60,563 bases of DNA from a virus, in IMG/VR virus record IMGVR_UViG_3300032083_001059, positions 1-60,563 of that record, one strand, 5' to 3'. Shown piece after piece: positions 41,177 through 49,007 of this stretch (positions are counted from its first letter, which is position 1; each line of letters starts with the position of its first letter). The notes beneath the pieces were generated by a model. It worked only from the letters and a program-made list of their open reading frames with translations, ran no database searches and had not been told where the DNA came from. The translations under genes and the position numbers were made by a program.

Positions 41177-41686
41177 ATGTATTTTGAAAACTTTCCAGTA
41201 ATCACTTATAAGAAAAAAGATGTAACTAATTTACTTAGACGAGTTGCAATTAGGTCTAAAGTAAAAACTAATACACTATTTTTTGATACATATGATGTAA
41301 AAGAGGGTGAAACACCAGAAATAATTGCAGATAAATTATATGGTGACTCACAGTTACATTGGATAATAATGTTAGTTAATAATATCGTGGACAGATACCA
41401 TGAGTGGCCAATGTCTGGAAATCAGTTTCTTGATTATGTAAACGAAAAATACTCAAACCCATCTGCAATACATCATTATGAAATTGAACAATCATCTGGT
41501 GATACATCTGTTAAAATAGATATTGGAGCAGACAACACAGACTATCCAACTGCAACTGCAATAACAAACTATGAGTATGAGGTAAATGAGCAAGATGAAA
41601 AAAGAAAAATTAGATTGTTAGACCCAAGATTTACTGATGATTTTGTTACAGAATTTAAAGAGTTAATGAAAGAATCAATTATATAA
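41177..41686 (+). CDS. 53: Baseplate wedge protein gp53
   Basis: 169 residues, T4 gp53 being 196. YFENFPVITYKKKDVTNLLRR, then DVKEGETPEIIADKLYGDSQ and LHWIIMLVNNIVDRYHEWPM, the LysM-like segment conserved in gp53. It joins wedges into the hexagonal baseplate. Immediately followed by the hub gene. Confidence 0.88.
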   Translation: MYFENFPVITYKKKDVTNLLRRVAIRSKVKTNTLFFDTYDVKEGETPEIIADKLYGDSQLHWIIMLVNNIVDRYHEWPMSGNQFLDYVNEKYSNPSAIHHYEIEQSSGDTSVKIDIGADNTDYPTATAITNYEYEVNEQDEKRKIRLLDPRFTDDFVTEFKELMKESII

Positions 41687-43105
41687 ATGGCCACAGATAA
41701 TCAAATCCAGTATTCTGGTGAATATAAACTTGAAACATTAGAATTAATAACACTCAATGGTAATATTGATTTAGTTAATAATTATGTGCAAATAGACTTA
41801 TTTGAAAGTATATTTACTCACACTCTGTCTGGAAGTTTAACAATTGTTGATACAAATAATTTGTTAGTAAATTTACCACTTACTGGGCAAGAATATTTAA
41901 GATTAAAAATAAAAACTCCAGGCGTTTCCAATACAGATGCAATAGATTACACAGAAAATGTATTATCAGTTTATAGGGTTGGACAAGTTATTGACGCATC
42001 AAGAGGATCACAGTTAGTTGAGTTAAGCTTAATATCACCAGAGGCTTTAACAAATCAAAGAATGAGAGTAAGTAAAAGTTATGTTACATCTATGAATGAT
42101 ATTATTAAAGATGTATTGCGAAACAATCTATATCTTGACAGTAGAAAAAATTTATTTTTAGAAAAATCAAAAGGGAATATGAGAATAATCTCACCAAACA
42201 TTCACCCTTTTGATTTAGTAGATATGGTTACAAGTGAAACTGAAGCGACTAATGATATAACTGATGGTTTAAATTATTTCTTATTCTATGAAAATACAAA
42301 AGGATTTCATTTTAAATCAATATCTAATTTGTTTTCACAAGAAACTCAAGGTGATTATCATGGAGGAGATGTTGGAACAATTGATAGAAAAGAACAAGAA
42401 ATGGAAGATTTTAAAAGAGTTATATCATTTGAAAGAGTTGGTAATGTTGACATGTTACAAAATATAGTATCTGGTATGCTAGGGTCAACTCTAACAACTC
42501 ACGATATATATAAAAAAACATATGATAGGTATAGTTTTGGTTATTTTGATAACTATCCTAGAGTAGAAGAAAATCCTATATATTCAGATACACAAATAGA
42601 TTATCAAGGTAGGACAGTTGGTGATTTTAGAAATTCAAAAATATACTTGAACTCTAGGTCAGGAGATACAATTAATAAATTTTTTTCAAGAAATACAAGT
42701 GATTCAGAGGAAAACACAGAGGGTATATCAAGTAATTTAACAACAGGCAAAAATTTGTTACATAGGAGAGCAAAGTTTGCAGAAATGATAGGAACTGTAA
42801 GTTATAGAATAAAGGTAGCTGGACACACCGAAATGAAAGTAGGAGATATGATTAATTTTTCTGTACCAACAGTTGGAAACGACCATGGCAAGGGTGCTGA
42901 AAATGATTTCATATCAGGTAAATTTTTAATTAAAAAACTAAGGCACACATTTTATCGGGCACCAGAGGTTAAACATGAAGTTGCAATGGAGATAACAAAA
43001 GATTCATTTAGAATACCATTACCAGATGGTGATTTGGAGCAACCAGTAAAGAGTAGTGGATTCACAACTGAATTAGATGGTGGTGACGATTATGGCGCAA
43101 TGTAA
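41687..43105 (+). CDS. Baseplate hub protein (gp27-like)
   Basis: 472 residues. The N-terminal half (LFESIFTHTLSGSLTIVDTN; LRLKIKTPG) and the C-terminal segment KVAGHTEMKVGDMINFSVP...GKGAENDFISGKFLIKKLRHTF follow the gp27/gpD hub fold, which forms the trimer at the tail tip. Assignment to gp27 is by domain pattern and place after gp53, so moderate certainty. Confidence 0.7.
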   Translation: MATDNQIQYSGEYKLETLELITLNGNIDLVNNYVQIDLFESIFTHTLSGSLTIVDTNNLLVNLPLTGQEYLRLKIKTPGVSNTDAIDYTENVLSVYRVGQVIDASRGSQLVELSLISPEALTNQRMRVSKSYVTSMNDIIKDVLRNNLYLDSRKNLFLEKSKGNMRIISPNIHPFDLVDMVTSETEATNDITDGLNYFLFYENTKGFHFKSISNLFSQETQGDYHGGDVGTIDRKEQEMEDFKRVISFERVGNVDMLQNIVSGMLGSTLTTHDIYKKTYDRYSFGYFDNYPRVEENPIYSDTQIDYQGRTVGDFRNSKIYLNSRSGDTINKFFSRNTSDSEENTEGISSNLTTGKNLLHRRAKFAEMIGTVSYRIKVAGHTEMKVGDMINFSVPTVGNDHGKGAENDFISGKFLIKKLRHTFYRAPEVKHEVAMEITKDSFRIPLPDGDLEQPVKSSGFTTELDGGDDYGAM

Positions 43106-43167
43106 GAGAAAGGAGAAAAACTATAAGAAATATATCATGTAAACAATTCTTAAAAGAAAGGTAATTT

Positions 43168-43323
43168 ATGACTAATAAAACGAAACAAAAATTGAAGAAA
43201 ATGAATTTTTTAGGACAAAGGAGAATTGACCCAACGAAAGTTAAACATGAAAAACTTATAGAAAATTCGTATGAAAACATTTACACAGATTCAAGAAGGA
43301 GTTTACGATCCCAATATTCTTAA
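43168..43323 (+). CDS. Possible 51-residue basic protein overlapping the kinase gene
   Basis: Starts MTNKTKQKLKKMNFLGQRRI with SD GAAAGG; basic throughout. Its last 53 bases overlap the kinase gene in another frame, so it may be only a spurious ORF, but the 165-base gap after the hub gene has no other content and the SD is good. Confidence 0.4.
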   Translation: MTNKTKQKLKKMNFLGQRRIDPTKVKHEKLIENSYENIYTDSRRSLRSQYS

Positions 43324-43933
43324 AGCATTTTTTCTAGCTGGTGGGCCAGGTAGTGGTAAATCATATGTTGTAAGGCAAGCAACTGGTGGATTAGGAATGA
43401 GGATAATAAACTCAGATATACATTTTGAGAGACTTCTCAAGCAAGCTGGGTTAAGTGCAAAGATGCCACCAGAAGAGCAACAACCAAGAGATGTTGTTCG
43501 TGCAAGAGCAAAAGAGTTAACTAAATTACAACAAAAGAATTATTTGATTGGGCGTTTAGGACTTATCATTGATGGAACTGGTAAGGACTTTGACAAAATT
43601 GCATATCAGGCTCGTGAGCTAGAAAGTTTAGGGTATGATACTCACATGATATTTGTAAATACATCACTTGATGTTGCACTACAAAGAAATAAAAAAAGAG
43701 ATAGATCTGTTCCAGAATCCATAGCAGTGAAATCTTGGAATGAGGTACAGAGAAACATTGGTAAGTTTAGTAACTTTTTTAAAGGTAACTTCATCATAGT
43801 AGATAATAATGATGTTGATGAAGATATGATGTTTCAAGTATTTAAAAGAGTTAAATCCCTTGCAAATAAAAAAGTGCAAAATCAAAGAGGTTTACAATGG
43901 ATTAGAAATGAGTTAGAAAAAAAGAAAAGATAA
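43271..43933 (+). CDS. P-loop kinase (zeta-toxin/polynucleotide-kinase-like) with capsid-targeting-like leader
   Basis: 220 residues. FLAGGPGSGKSYVVRQA (Walker A about 20-28), IINSDIHFERLL, GLIIDGTGKDFDKIA (Walker B-like) and RNKKRDRSVPE form a small P-loop kinase of the zeta-toxin/PNK group, known in T4-type marine phages. The start MKTFTQIQE, followed by G, is the closest match here to the T4 internal-protein leader plus IxE cleavage site. It may therefore travel in the virion; substrate unknown. A strong terminator follows. Confidence 0.8.
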   Translation: MKTFTQIQEGVYDPNILKAFFLAGGPGSGKSYVVRQATGGLGMRIINSDIHFERLLKQAGLSAKMPPEEQQPRDVVRARAKELTKLQQKNYLIGRLGLIIDGTGKDFDKIAYQARELESLGYDTHMIFVNTSLDVALQRNKKRDRSVPESIAVKSWNEVQRNIGKFSNFFKGNFIIVDNNDVDEDMMFQVFKRVKSLANKKVQNQRGLQWIRNELEKKKR

Positions 43934-43964
43934 GTCTTTGATTTTAAAGGAGAAAAAAATATAT

Positions 43965-43993
43965 AAACCCTTGATTTTCAAGGGTTTTTTTTT
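43965..43993 (+). terminator. Rho-independent terminator
   Basis: AAACCCTTGA pairs with TCAAGGGTTT (ten pairs) around TTT and continues into a T run. A partial copy of the cassette 24-mer (TTGATTTTAAAGGA, 43938-43951) lies just before it. Confidence 0.9.
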
Positions 43994-44003
43994 GCGTATA
44001 AAC

Positions 44004-44032
44004 TTGACAAAATAAATGTAATTCTGTATTAT
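44004..44032 (+). promoter_or_regulatory. Sigma-70-type promoter
   Basis: TTGACA (44004-44009), 17 bp, TATTAT (44027-44032), ten bases after the terminator T run. It drives the genes at 44063 and 44209. Confidence 0.82.
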
Positions 44033-44062
44033 TGATACTGTATTAATTAATTGAGATATATT

Positions 44063-44209
44063 ATGAAAAATAAACTTTTAACAATGATTGCAAAAATGAT
44101 AGTTAATTCTTCACTTAAGACAGCTGAAGATTTTGAGAGATTACTTGGGTATTTAATTGAGGACAAATATCGTTCAAGTAAAGATCCATTTTTTGAGGAC
44201 ACTCAATAA
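44063..44209 (+). CDS. 48-residue protein of unknown function
   Basis: KNKLLTMIAKMIVNSSLKTA then EDFERLLGYLIEDKYRS: a small helical protein. SD GAGAT about eight bases upstream; stop overlaps the next start (TAATG). First gene of a strong-promoter unit. Confidence 0.62.
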   Translation: MKNKLLTMIAKMIVNSSLKTAEDFERLLGYLIEDKYRSSKDPFFEDTQ

Positions 44210-44517
44210 TGATATTGTATACACCTACTTCTTTTAAAAGAAAGAGAAAAAAGGTTTCTAATCCTACACCAAAATCGTATAGAAAACAAATGAATGGTAA
44301 TTCCACATTTTCTAGTTTTATGACTGTTACAACTACATATAGAAGAAAAGATGAGAATATACCATCACTCTCTACTACTTCAGGCTCTTGTGTAAAACAA
44401 AAGACTAAAACATATACAGGCAGTAAAATGGTGGGAATAGGAACATTACACAAATCTAATGCAATTCCAATATTTTCAGATGATGATGCAAAAGATTTAA
44501 GTAGTATGAGGAGATAA
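44209..44517 (+). CDS. Conserved small phage protein
   Basis: 102 residues; basic N-terminus (SFKRKRKKVSNPTPKSYRK) and the C-terminal motif VGIGTLHKSNAIPIFSDDDAKDLSSMRR, which recurs in T4-type cyanophages and many other phages. Function unknown. It ends four bases before a cassette. Confidence 0.75.
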   Translation: MILYTPTSFKRKRKKVSNPTPKSYRKQMNGNSTFSSFMTVTTTYRRKDENIPSLSTTSGSCVKQKTKTYTGSKMVGIGTLHKSNAIPIFSDDDAKDLSSMRR

Positions 44518-44521
44518 GTCA

Positions 44522-44584
44522 TTGATTTTAAAGGAATCTTTTTTTAAAAAAAGTATTGACAAACCCATTAACATCTGTTATTAT
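44522..44584 (+). promoter_or_regulatory. Terminator-like/promoter cassette, copy 3
   Basis: TTGATTTTAAAGGAATC followed by seven T (to 44545), then exactly ten bases, TTGACA (44556-44561), 17 bp, TATTAT (44579-44584). Same spacing as the copies at 18884 and 25131. Confidence 0.82.
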
Positions 44585-44597
44585 TATTGTATTGATT

Positions 44598-44921
44598 ATG
44601 AATAAAACTATGAAAAAAAATCTAATGGCCGCAACAATGGAACAAGTCGCAGTCATACATACAGTTGGAAAAAGTAAACCACAGACAGTAGCTATGGTTT
44701 ATGTTGAAAAAGACCTTAATGTGCAACAGAAGGCAGAGATTGCTTTTATGGCAACACAGTCCATAAAAGACGCTTGGTGGAATAATGACAATGTTGTTCC
44801 AATTTTTGATAATGGAGATACAGTTCGTTCAACAGTTTATGGTGACCAAGTTTTAGTTGGTAACGAAAAATATGAATGGGTTGATATGGATTCTACTCCA
44901 CTCGTAAAGAGGATTATATGA
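44598..44921 (+). CDS. Conserved small protein of unknown function
   Basis: 107 residues. VAVIHTVGKSKPQTVAMVYV then ELNVQ-type turn and AWWNNDNVVPIFDNGDTVRST. ATG 44598 lies 13 bases after the -10 box, so the leader is only about seven bases and has no SD; ATG 44610 is an alternative. Function unknown. Confidence 0.68.
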   Translation: MNKTMKKNLMAATMEQVAVIHTVGKSKPQTVAMVYVEKDLNVQQKAEIAFMATQSIKDAWWNNDNVVPIFDNGDTVRSTVYGDQVLVGNEKYEWVDMDSTPLVKRII

Positions 44922-45004
44922 TGATATTAGATATATTTTTTACTTTTATGTTTTTCTTATGCTGCTATGTTTTTATAGTGGGTTTATTTGCTGAGGGAGT
45001 GTAA
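44918..45004 (+). CDS. 28-residue hydrophobic peptide
   Basis: MMILDIFFTFMFFLCCYVFI plus VGLFAEGV: a single membrane span. ATGA overlap with the previous gene and exact abutment to the next gene support it, but it is very short. Confidence 0.5.
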   Translation: MMILDIFFTFMFFLCCYVFIVGLFAEGV

Positions 45005-45211
45005 ATGACAACATACACTTATGAAGATTACTTATACAGCGATTTCCATAAAGATTCACTAGGCTTCAGACCTAGTAAAGAAATGAGAGATGCTTGGGAC
45101 GCAATGACACCTGACGAAAAACAAAATGAATGGGATAGGTTAGCTGAAGAATTTAAAAATGCAGATGGCTATATCTCTGATGAAGAAATGCAAAGGAGAT
45201 GTAACAAATGA
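45005..45211 (+). CDS. Conserved small acidic protein
   Basis: 68 residues. YSDFHKDSLGFRPSKEMRDAW and MTPDEKQNEWDRLAEEF are of a type common in T4-type phages. Function unknown. It overlaps the next gene by four bases. Confidence 0.7.
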   Translation: MTTYTYEDYLYSDFHKDSLGFRPSKEMRDAWDAMTPDEKQNEWDRLAEEFKNADGYISDEEMQRRCNK

Positions 45212-45420
45212 GTTCAAAAAAATATGTAGTTTATCCTAAACTAAACAATAAAAAATTATCAAAAACTTTTGATGATCCAAAAGTTGCACTAAAGTGGGCA
45301 AAAGAAGGCCTTGACTATGGTGAAGAATTTGTGTATTATAAAGGTAAGAAAGAATCGTGGGAAGATGCTTTCATTGGTAATTTAGTAATAATTGGAAAAG
45401 GTGAAATAGTAAATGTTTAA
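45208..45420 (+). CDS. Small basic protein of unknown function
   Basis: 70 residues (KYVVYPKLNNKKLSKTFDDP; a short alpha/beta protein). SD AGGAG inside the previous gene. No motif recognised. Confidence 0.62.
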   Translation: MSSKKYVVYPKLNNKKLSKTFDDPKVALKWAKEGLDYGEEFVYYKGKKESWEDAFIGNLVIIGKGEIVNV

Positions 45421-45673
45421 AGCATTAATGATAGTAGCTGCAACTTTATCTTCAGGTGAAATTCGCACTACAATGAATAGTATGGAAGATTGCCTTGAGG
45501 CTAAACAAATGATTATGCAACAAGATGAAAATGCAAGTGTTTTGTGCGTTCCACAGACTCCAGAGGAATCTGAATACGCAAAGATGCAACAATTTTTTGA
45601 CATGTTTTTATTAATGATAGATAGTTTAGAAGATTATCAACAAGCAAAACAAGACAGGTTTACTTACAAATGA
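45413..45673 (+). CDS. Small putative secreted protein
   Basis: 86 residues. A short hydrophobic start (FKALMIVAATLSSG) may be a signal peptide; the mature part has two Cys (EDCLEAKQM; VLCVPQTPEE) that could form a disulfide. Overlaps on both sides. Function unknown. Confidence 0.6.
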   Translation: MFKALMIVAATLSSGEIRTTMNSMEDCLEAKQMIMQQDENASVLCVPQTPEESEYAKMQQFFDMFLLMIDSLEDYQQAKQDRFTYK

Positions 45674-45888
45674 AAACTAAAATTCATGTCAATCAGCACA
45701 TAATTCGTTCCAATAAAAAACAAGGAAAGAAAGAGCCAGTATTGACAGTAAAGACATATAAAAGTAACACATATGCAAATGCAGTAGAAATTAAAGGGCC
45801 GAGTAAAGTTGTTTACTCGCCTGACAAACCACTCTCTTGTGGTGCAAGAGTTTGGATTGAAACCGAATCAGAAGTGGTAACACACTGA
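45670..45888 (+). CDS. Conserved small phage protein
   Basis: 72 residues. KIHVNQHIIRSNKKQGKKEP and VVYSPDKPLSCGARVWIETE form a compact beta-rich family that I recognise from many tailed phages; function unknown. Last gene before the tRNA. Confidence 0.75.
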   Translation: MKTKIHVNQHIIRSNKKQGKKEPVLTVKTYKSNTYANAVEIKGPSKVVYSPDKPLSCGARVWIETESEVVTH

Positions 45889-45894
45889 TAACAG

Positions 45895-45970
45895 GCTGGT
45901 ATAGCTCAATTGGTAGAGCAACGCACTTGTAATGCGTAGGTTGTGAGTTCAAGTCTTACTACCAGCACCA
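45895..45970 (+). tRNA. tRNA-Thr (anticodon UGU), CCA encoded
   Basis: Acceptor GCTGGTA/TACCAGC, D stem GCTC/GAGC, anticodon stem ACGCA/TGCGT with loop CTTGTAA (anticodon TGT at 45928-45930) and T arm GTGAG-TTCAAGT-CTTAC are all intact; the 3' CCA is in the DNA. It reads ACA, which is frequent in this AT-rich genome. Confidence 0.95.
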
Positions 45971-46001
45971 TTTAACTTTATTGATAAGGAGTATTATTAT
46001 T

Positions 46002-46262
46002 ATGGCTAAGAAGCTTACTAAAAAACAAAAGGTTTTAAATCTTTTAACTAAAGGCAAGAATGTGACTTGGAAAACTCTTAGAAAGAGATTTGACCTTGCA
46101 TCACCAACTGCAATGATTCACACTCTTAGAAAAGAGGGCTTTGCAATCTATCGTAATGAAACACCAAATGGTGTAGCATTTAGATTAGGTTCACCAAACA
46201 AAGCAATTATTGCGGCTGGTATTGCTTCAGTTCTTGGAGTAGAACAAGCGTATAAGTCTTAA
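46002..46262 (+). CDS. Winged-helix-type small DNA-binding protein
   Basis: 86 residues. KKLTKKQKVLNLLTKGKNVT then WKTLRKRFDLASPTAMIHTLRKEGFAIYRNE reads as a winged helix (recognition helix about 32-45). Relatives are conserved in T4-type cyanophages. ATG 46002 has SD AAGGAG. A structured RNA element follows. Regulatory role likely, target unknown. Confidence 0.75.
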   Translation: MAKKLTKKQKVLNLLTKGKNVTWKTLRKRFDLASPTAMIHTLRKEGFAIYRNETPNGVAFRLGSPNKAIIAAGIASVLGVEQAYKS

Positions 46263-46274
46263 TTTTCCTAGATA

Positions 46275-46352
46275 TAAGGGTGAGGCAGAGTAAAAACTAG
46301 AAGGCTCAAAATTAGTGGGGAAGTTCCACTACCTCCACCCTTAATCTTTTTT
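46275..46352 (+). ncRNA. Candidate structured RNA ending in a U-tract
   Basis: TAAGGGTG and CACCCTTA close an outer stem of eight pairs, extended by AGG/CCT across a bulged C; inside is the hairpin AGTGG-GGAAGTT-CCACT and a 28-base arm with a possible GAG/CTC closure. AATCTTTTTTT follows. It could be a small RNA with its own terminator or an elaborate terminator. It is not a tRNA. Confidence 0.45.
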
Positions 46353-46362
46353 TGGAGAATAA

Positions 46363-46554
46363 ATGAATAAAAATTATAAAGTTTTAAGTGAATTTTATGG
46401 AAATGAAATTGAAACTAATAAAGTAATAGTAGTTTTCAATGGTTTAAGGCAAAGATATGAAGTCATGCATGATGGTGTTTTAGTGGACTCATGCTTAACA
46501 GAGCAAGTAGCACAAAACGCTGCAGAGGACTATATCAATGAAAAAGGTTTATGA
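46363..46554 (+). CDS. Small protein of unknown function
   Basis: 63 residues; beta-rich start (YKVLSEFYGNEIETNKVIVV) and a helical end (EQVAQNAAEDYINEKGL). SD GGAG follows the U-tract of the structured element. Overlaps the next gene. Confidence 0.62.
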   Translation: MNKNYKVLSEFYGNEIETNKVIVVFNGLRQRYEVMHDGVLVDSCLTEQVAQNAAEDYINEKGL

Positions 46555-46744
46555 AAAAAAACCAATTTCTGAATTAAAAAAAGACTTTAAAAAAGTCGTA
46601 AATGAAATTAATTTAGATTACGAAAAACTCATAAGAAATGCTAACTCTGCATTACAAAATGGTAAGAGTGATTGGAGTAAAAACTATTGGGGAACAGTAG
46701 TTGCACAATTAGAGAGAAAATCTAAAAAACCATTATTGAATTGA
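46538..46744 (+). CDS. Small basic helical protein
   Basis: 68 residues, Lys/Asn-rich, two helices (ISELKKDFKKVVNEI; YEKLIRNANSALQNG). No recognised domain. Coupled by overlap with the preceding gene. Confidence 0.6.
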   Translation: MKKVYEKKPISELKKDFKKVVNEINLDYEKLIRNANSALQNGKSDWSKNYWGTVVAQLERKSKKPLLN

Positions 46745-46755
46745 GGTAATAAATT

Positions 46756-47631
46756 ATGACACTCGCACTTATTGTTTTAGGTGTTGCACTTGCAATATCT
46801 GGAGTAGCTGCATTTTATAGTATCGTAGGTTTGATGGCGATATTTTCTGCAGCTTCAAGTTCAATCGCAATCATGGGAACTGTATTGGAAGTTGGTAAAC
46901 TTGCAACAGCATCATGGTTGTATCAAAATTGGAAAAAAATACCAAAGTTACTTAAATACTATTTGACAAGTGCAGTCGTAGTTCTTATGTTTATCACAAG
47001 TATGGGTATCTTTGGTTATCTATCTAAATCACACATAGACGCTGGAACAGGCACATCAGAATTATATGTTAAGTTAGAAAGACTTGACAGTAATATAGAA
47101 TCAGAAAAAAAAGATATTAGTCGTGCAGAAAGTCAATTAGAAAAGTTAGACTCTGCACTTGAAAAATATATTGAACTTGATGCAGTTTCAAAAGGATTAA
47201 GAAAACGAGATGAGCAAAAACCAGAGAGAGATAAACTTTCACAAATAGTAGAAGAATCTCAAGATAAGATTGATGTATATTTAGATGAGCGTGCAGAGAT
47301 ACAATTACAAATCAAAAGTTTTGAAGTAGAAGTTGGGCCACTCAAATATATTTCTGCACTTATATTTGGTGAAAGTGATTCTGTTAATTACTTGGACAAA
47401 GCAGTTCGTTATGTAATTATATTATTGATATTTGTTTTTGATCCACTTGCAGTATTAATGTTAATAGCCGCAAATATGAGCTTAAAAGAAGAGCAACAAA
47501 AAAGAAAAAGAAAAGAAAAAGTAAAGATTCCAAAAGATGCAATGAAAACTAAAGTAACAAACGATGAGCAAACTGGTATGAAGTTAGTTACTAAAGAAAA
47601 GAATGGAGTTCAAATACAATATTATGAGTAG
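46756..47631 (+). CDS. Multi-span membrane protein with coiled-coil loop
   Basis: 291 residues. Membrane spans near 3-25, 28-48, 70-92 and 217-245 (YVIILLIFVFDPLAVLMLIA); between the last two is a long coiled coil (LERLDSNIESEKKDISRAES...). MGTVLEVGKLATASWLYQNW and FDPLAVLMLIAAN are strongly conserved in T4-type cyanophages. Some relatives are called structural, without evidence known to me. A role at the host membrane is as likely. Confidence 0.75.
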   Translation: MTLALIVLGVALAISGVAAFYSIVGLMAIFSAASSSIAIMGTVLEVGKLATASWLYQNWKKIPKLLKYYLTSAVVVLMFITSMGIFGYLSKSHIDAGTGTSELYVKLERLDSNIESEKKDISRAESQLEKLDSALEKYIELDAVSKGLRKRDEQKPERDKLSQIVEESQDKIDVYLDERAEIQLQIKSFEVEVGPLKYISALIFGESDSVNYLDKAVRYVIILLIFVFDPLAVLMLIAANMSLKEEQQKRKRKEKVKIPKDAMKTKVTNDEQTGMKLVTKEKNGVQIQYYE

Positions 47632-47911
47632 GTTTAAATATAAAATTGTTGAAATAGATTATTCAGTATGTGAAATTGCAGTAAGATATTGGACAGATGG
47701 AATGACATCATATGATGCAAATGTGCAAAGTATCAGATTTTATCCAGACGAAATAAAAGATTTGACACTAGAGGAATTTGATAGATTTATTTACAAGAAT
47801 GTTGAAGTTGATTTTAAAAATCTTATAAAAAGACTTCAAGAATATAAAGATGGTAAGTTTGATGTTTTGGAAAAAGCATCTAACACAGTAAGAGTATTAG
47901 ATGTCGTGTAA
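47624..47911 (+). CDS. Small protein of unknown function
   Basis: 95 residues; alpha/beta (FKYKIVEIDYSVCEIAVRYW; FDRFIYKNVEVDFKNLIKRL). ATG 47624 overlaps the stop of the membrane-protein gene and is preferred over an earlier in-frame ATG. No family recognised. Confidence 0.6.
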   Translation: MSRFKYKIVEIDYSVCEIAVRYWTDGMTSYDANVQSIRFYPDEIKDLTLEEFDRFIYKNVEVDFKNLIKRLQEYKDGKFDVLEKASNTVRVLDVV

Positions 47912-48527
47912 GTTTGAGTATGAGATAAGAAAGCCACTCTTATTAAGAAATTTAATTAGAAATAATTTTACAGTTAAAGAAAGTGATTTACATGAGAGTG
48001 TAATTAATGAACTCCAGCAAGTCGCTGACTATTGCTCAATTAGTGGTGTAAGTAATTTAATACAATCTAAAAAAATATTTTATAGCCACTCTGTTTACCT
48101 AGTTGATGAAATAAGATTTGCATCATTTACATATTCAGATGAGTATTATAATCATTTTAAGTTTCAAGATGGAAAAATGACGGATTACTATGAGGAAACA
48201 ACTGCACATATGTTTAATAATCATCAAACATGGAAGCAGTGGAATCCAGATACAAAAGAATTAGAACACATTTATAATTTTAAAAATAAAGTAGAAACAA
48301 AATATGACTTACAAGGTAATAAGATTGGACAATTACTTTTAGATATTAACATACCATTTAATGATATACATAATAAGATAAAAGAATCAGAAATACCAAG
48401 AGATGAATTTCACGCAAGAGCTTGGGGATTTAAAAACTATGGTAGAGTGGTTGAATTTTGGCCAAGAGGTTCATACCAAAGTTTTACAGTAAGGAAAATA
48501 AAATGTATGAATACAGATGTAGAATAA
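47901..48527 (+). CDS. Protein of unknown function
   Basis: 208 residues, rich in Tyr, His, Asn and Phe (IYN, YYNHFKF, MFNNHQTWKQWNP). No catalytic motif I can name. It overlaps the preceding gene by 11 bases and the nuclease gene by 25. It may be a host-takeover factor, but nothing in the sequence shows this. Confidence 0.65.
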   Translation: MSCKFEYEIRKPLLLRNLIRNNFTVKESDLHESVINELQQVADYCSISGVSNLIQSKKIFYSHSVYLVDEIRFASFTYSDEYYNHFKFQDGKMTDYYEETTAHMFNNHQTWKQWNPDTKELEHIYNFKNKVETKYDLQGNKIGQLLLDINIPFNDIHNKIKESEIPRDEFHARAWGFKNYGRVVEFWPRGSYQSFTVRKIKCMNTDVE

Positions 48528-48928
48528 TAAAAGTAGTTGATGGTGATACAGTTGATGTTGATATTGATTTAGGGTTTGGTGTTTGGATGCATAATGAACG
48601 CATAAGATTATATGGAATTGATACACCAGAATCAAGAACAAGAGATTTAGAAGAAAAGAAATATGGATTACTTGCAAAAGAGTATGTTTTGAAAGCGTTA
48701 CCTATTGGAAGTGAACAAATCTTAATTACTATGAAAGATAAAACTGGTAAGTTTGGTAGGATATTAGGAAAGTTTAAAATTGTTTTAGCTGACATAGAAA
48801 CTACTTTAAATGAGTTAATGGTTATAAACCATCATGCAGTAGAGTATCATGGGCAATCAAAACAAGAAATTGCAAACAAACATTTAGCAAACAGAAAACT
48901 AGTTGAGAATCAAATTGTATATAAATAG
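48503..48928 (+). CDS. Staphylococcal-nuclease-like (TNase) protein
   Basis: 141 residues. VVDGDTVDVDIDLGFG, IRLYGIDTPESR and DKTGKFGRILGKF give the SNase OB-fold and its Asp, Arg and Glu/Arg positions. Such enzymes cut DNA or RNA using calcium. No signal peptide, so it acts in the host cytoplasm, perhaps on host nucleic acid. ATG 48503 has SD AAGGA. A late promoter overlaps its stop. Confidence 0.85.
   Translation: MYEYRCRIIKVVDGDTVDVDIDLGFGVWMHNERIRLYGIDTPESRTRDLEEKKYGLLAKEYVLKALPIGSEQILITMKDKTGKFGRILGKFKIVLADIETTLNELMVINHHAVEYHGQSKQEIANKHLANRKLVENQIVYK
48920..48927 (+). promoter_or_regulatory. T4-type late promoter
   Basis: Exact TATAAATA followed by GTT, the same extended form as at 5739 and 6619; it overlaps the nuclease stop codon and lies about 80 bases before the gene at 49008. 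Confidence 0.65.
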
Positions 48929-49007
48929 TTCAAAGGAAAATAGAGTTCGTTATCAAAATAAGTTAAATTTACTGACAAATCAAAATTCTATTTTAGGAGT
49001 TGAAAAA

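Noticed and set aside
46276-46343. Possible second tRNA, because AAGGGTG and CACCCTT could be an acceptor stem
   Set aside because: There is no D arm, the 5-bp hairpin lacks a TTCRANY loop and does not join the acceptor directly, and no CCA follows.
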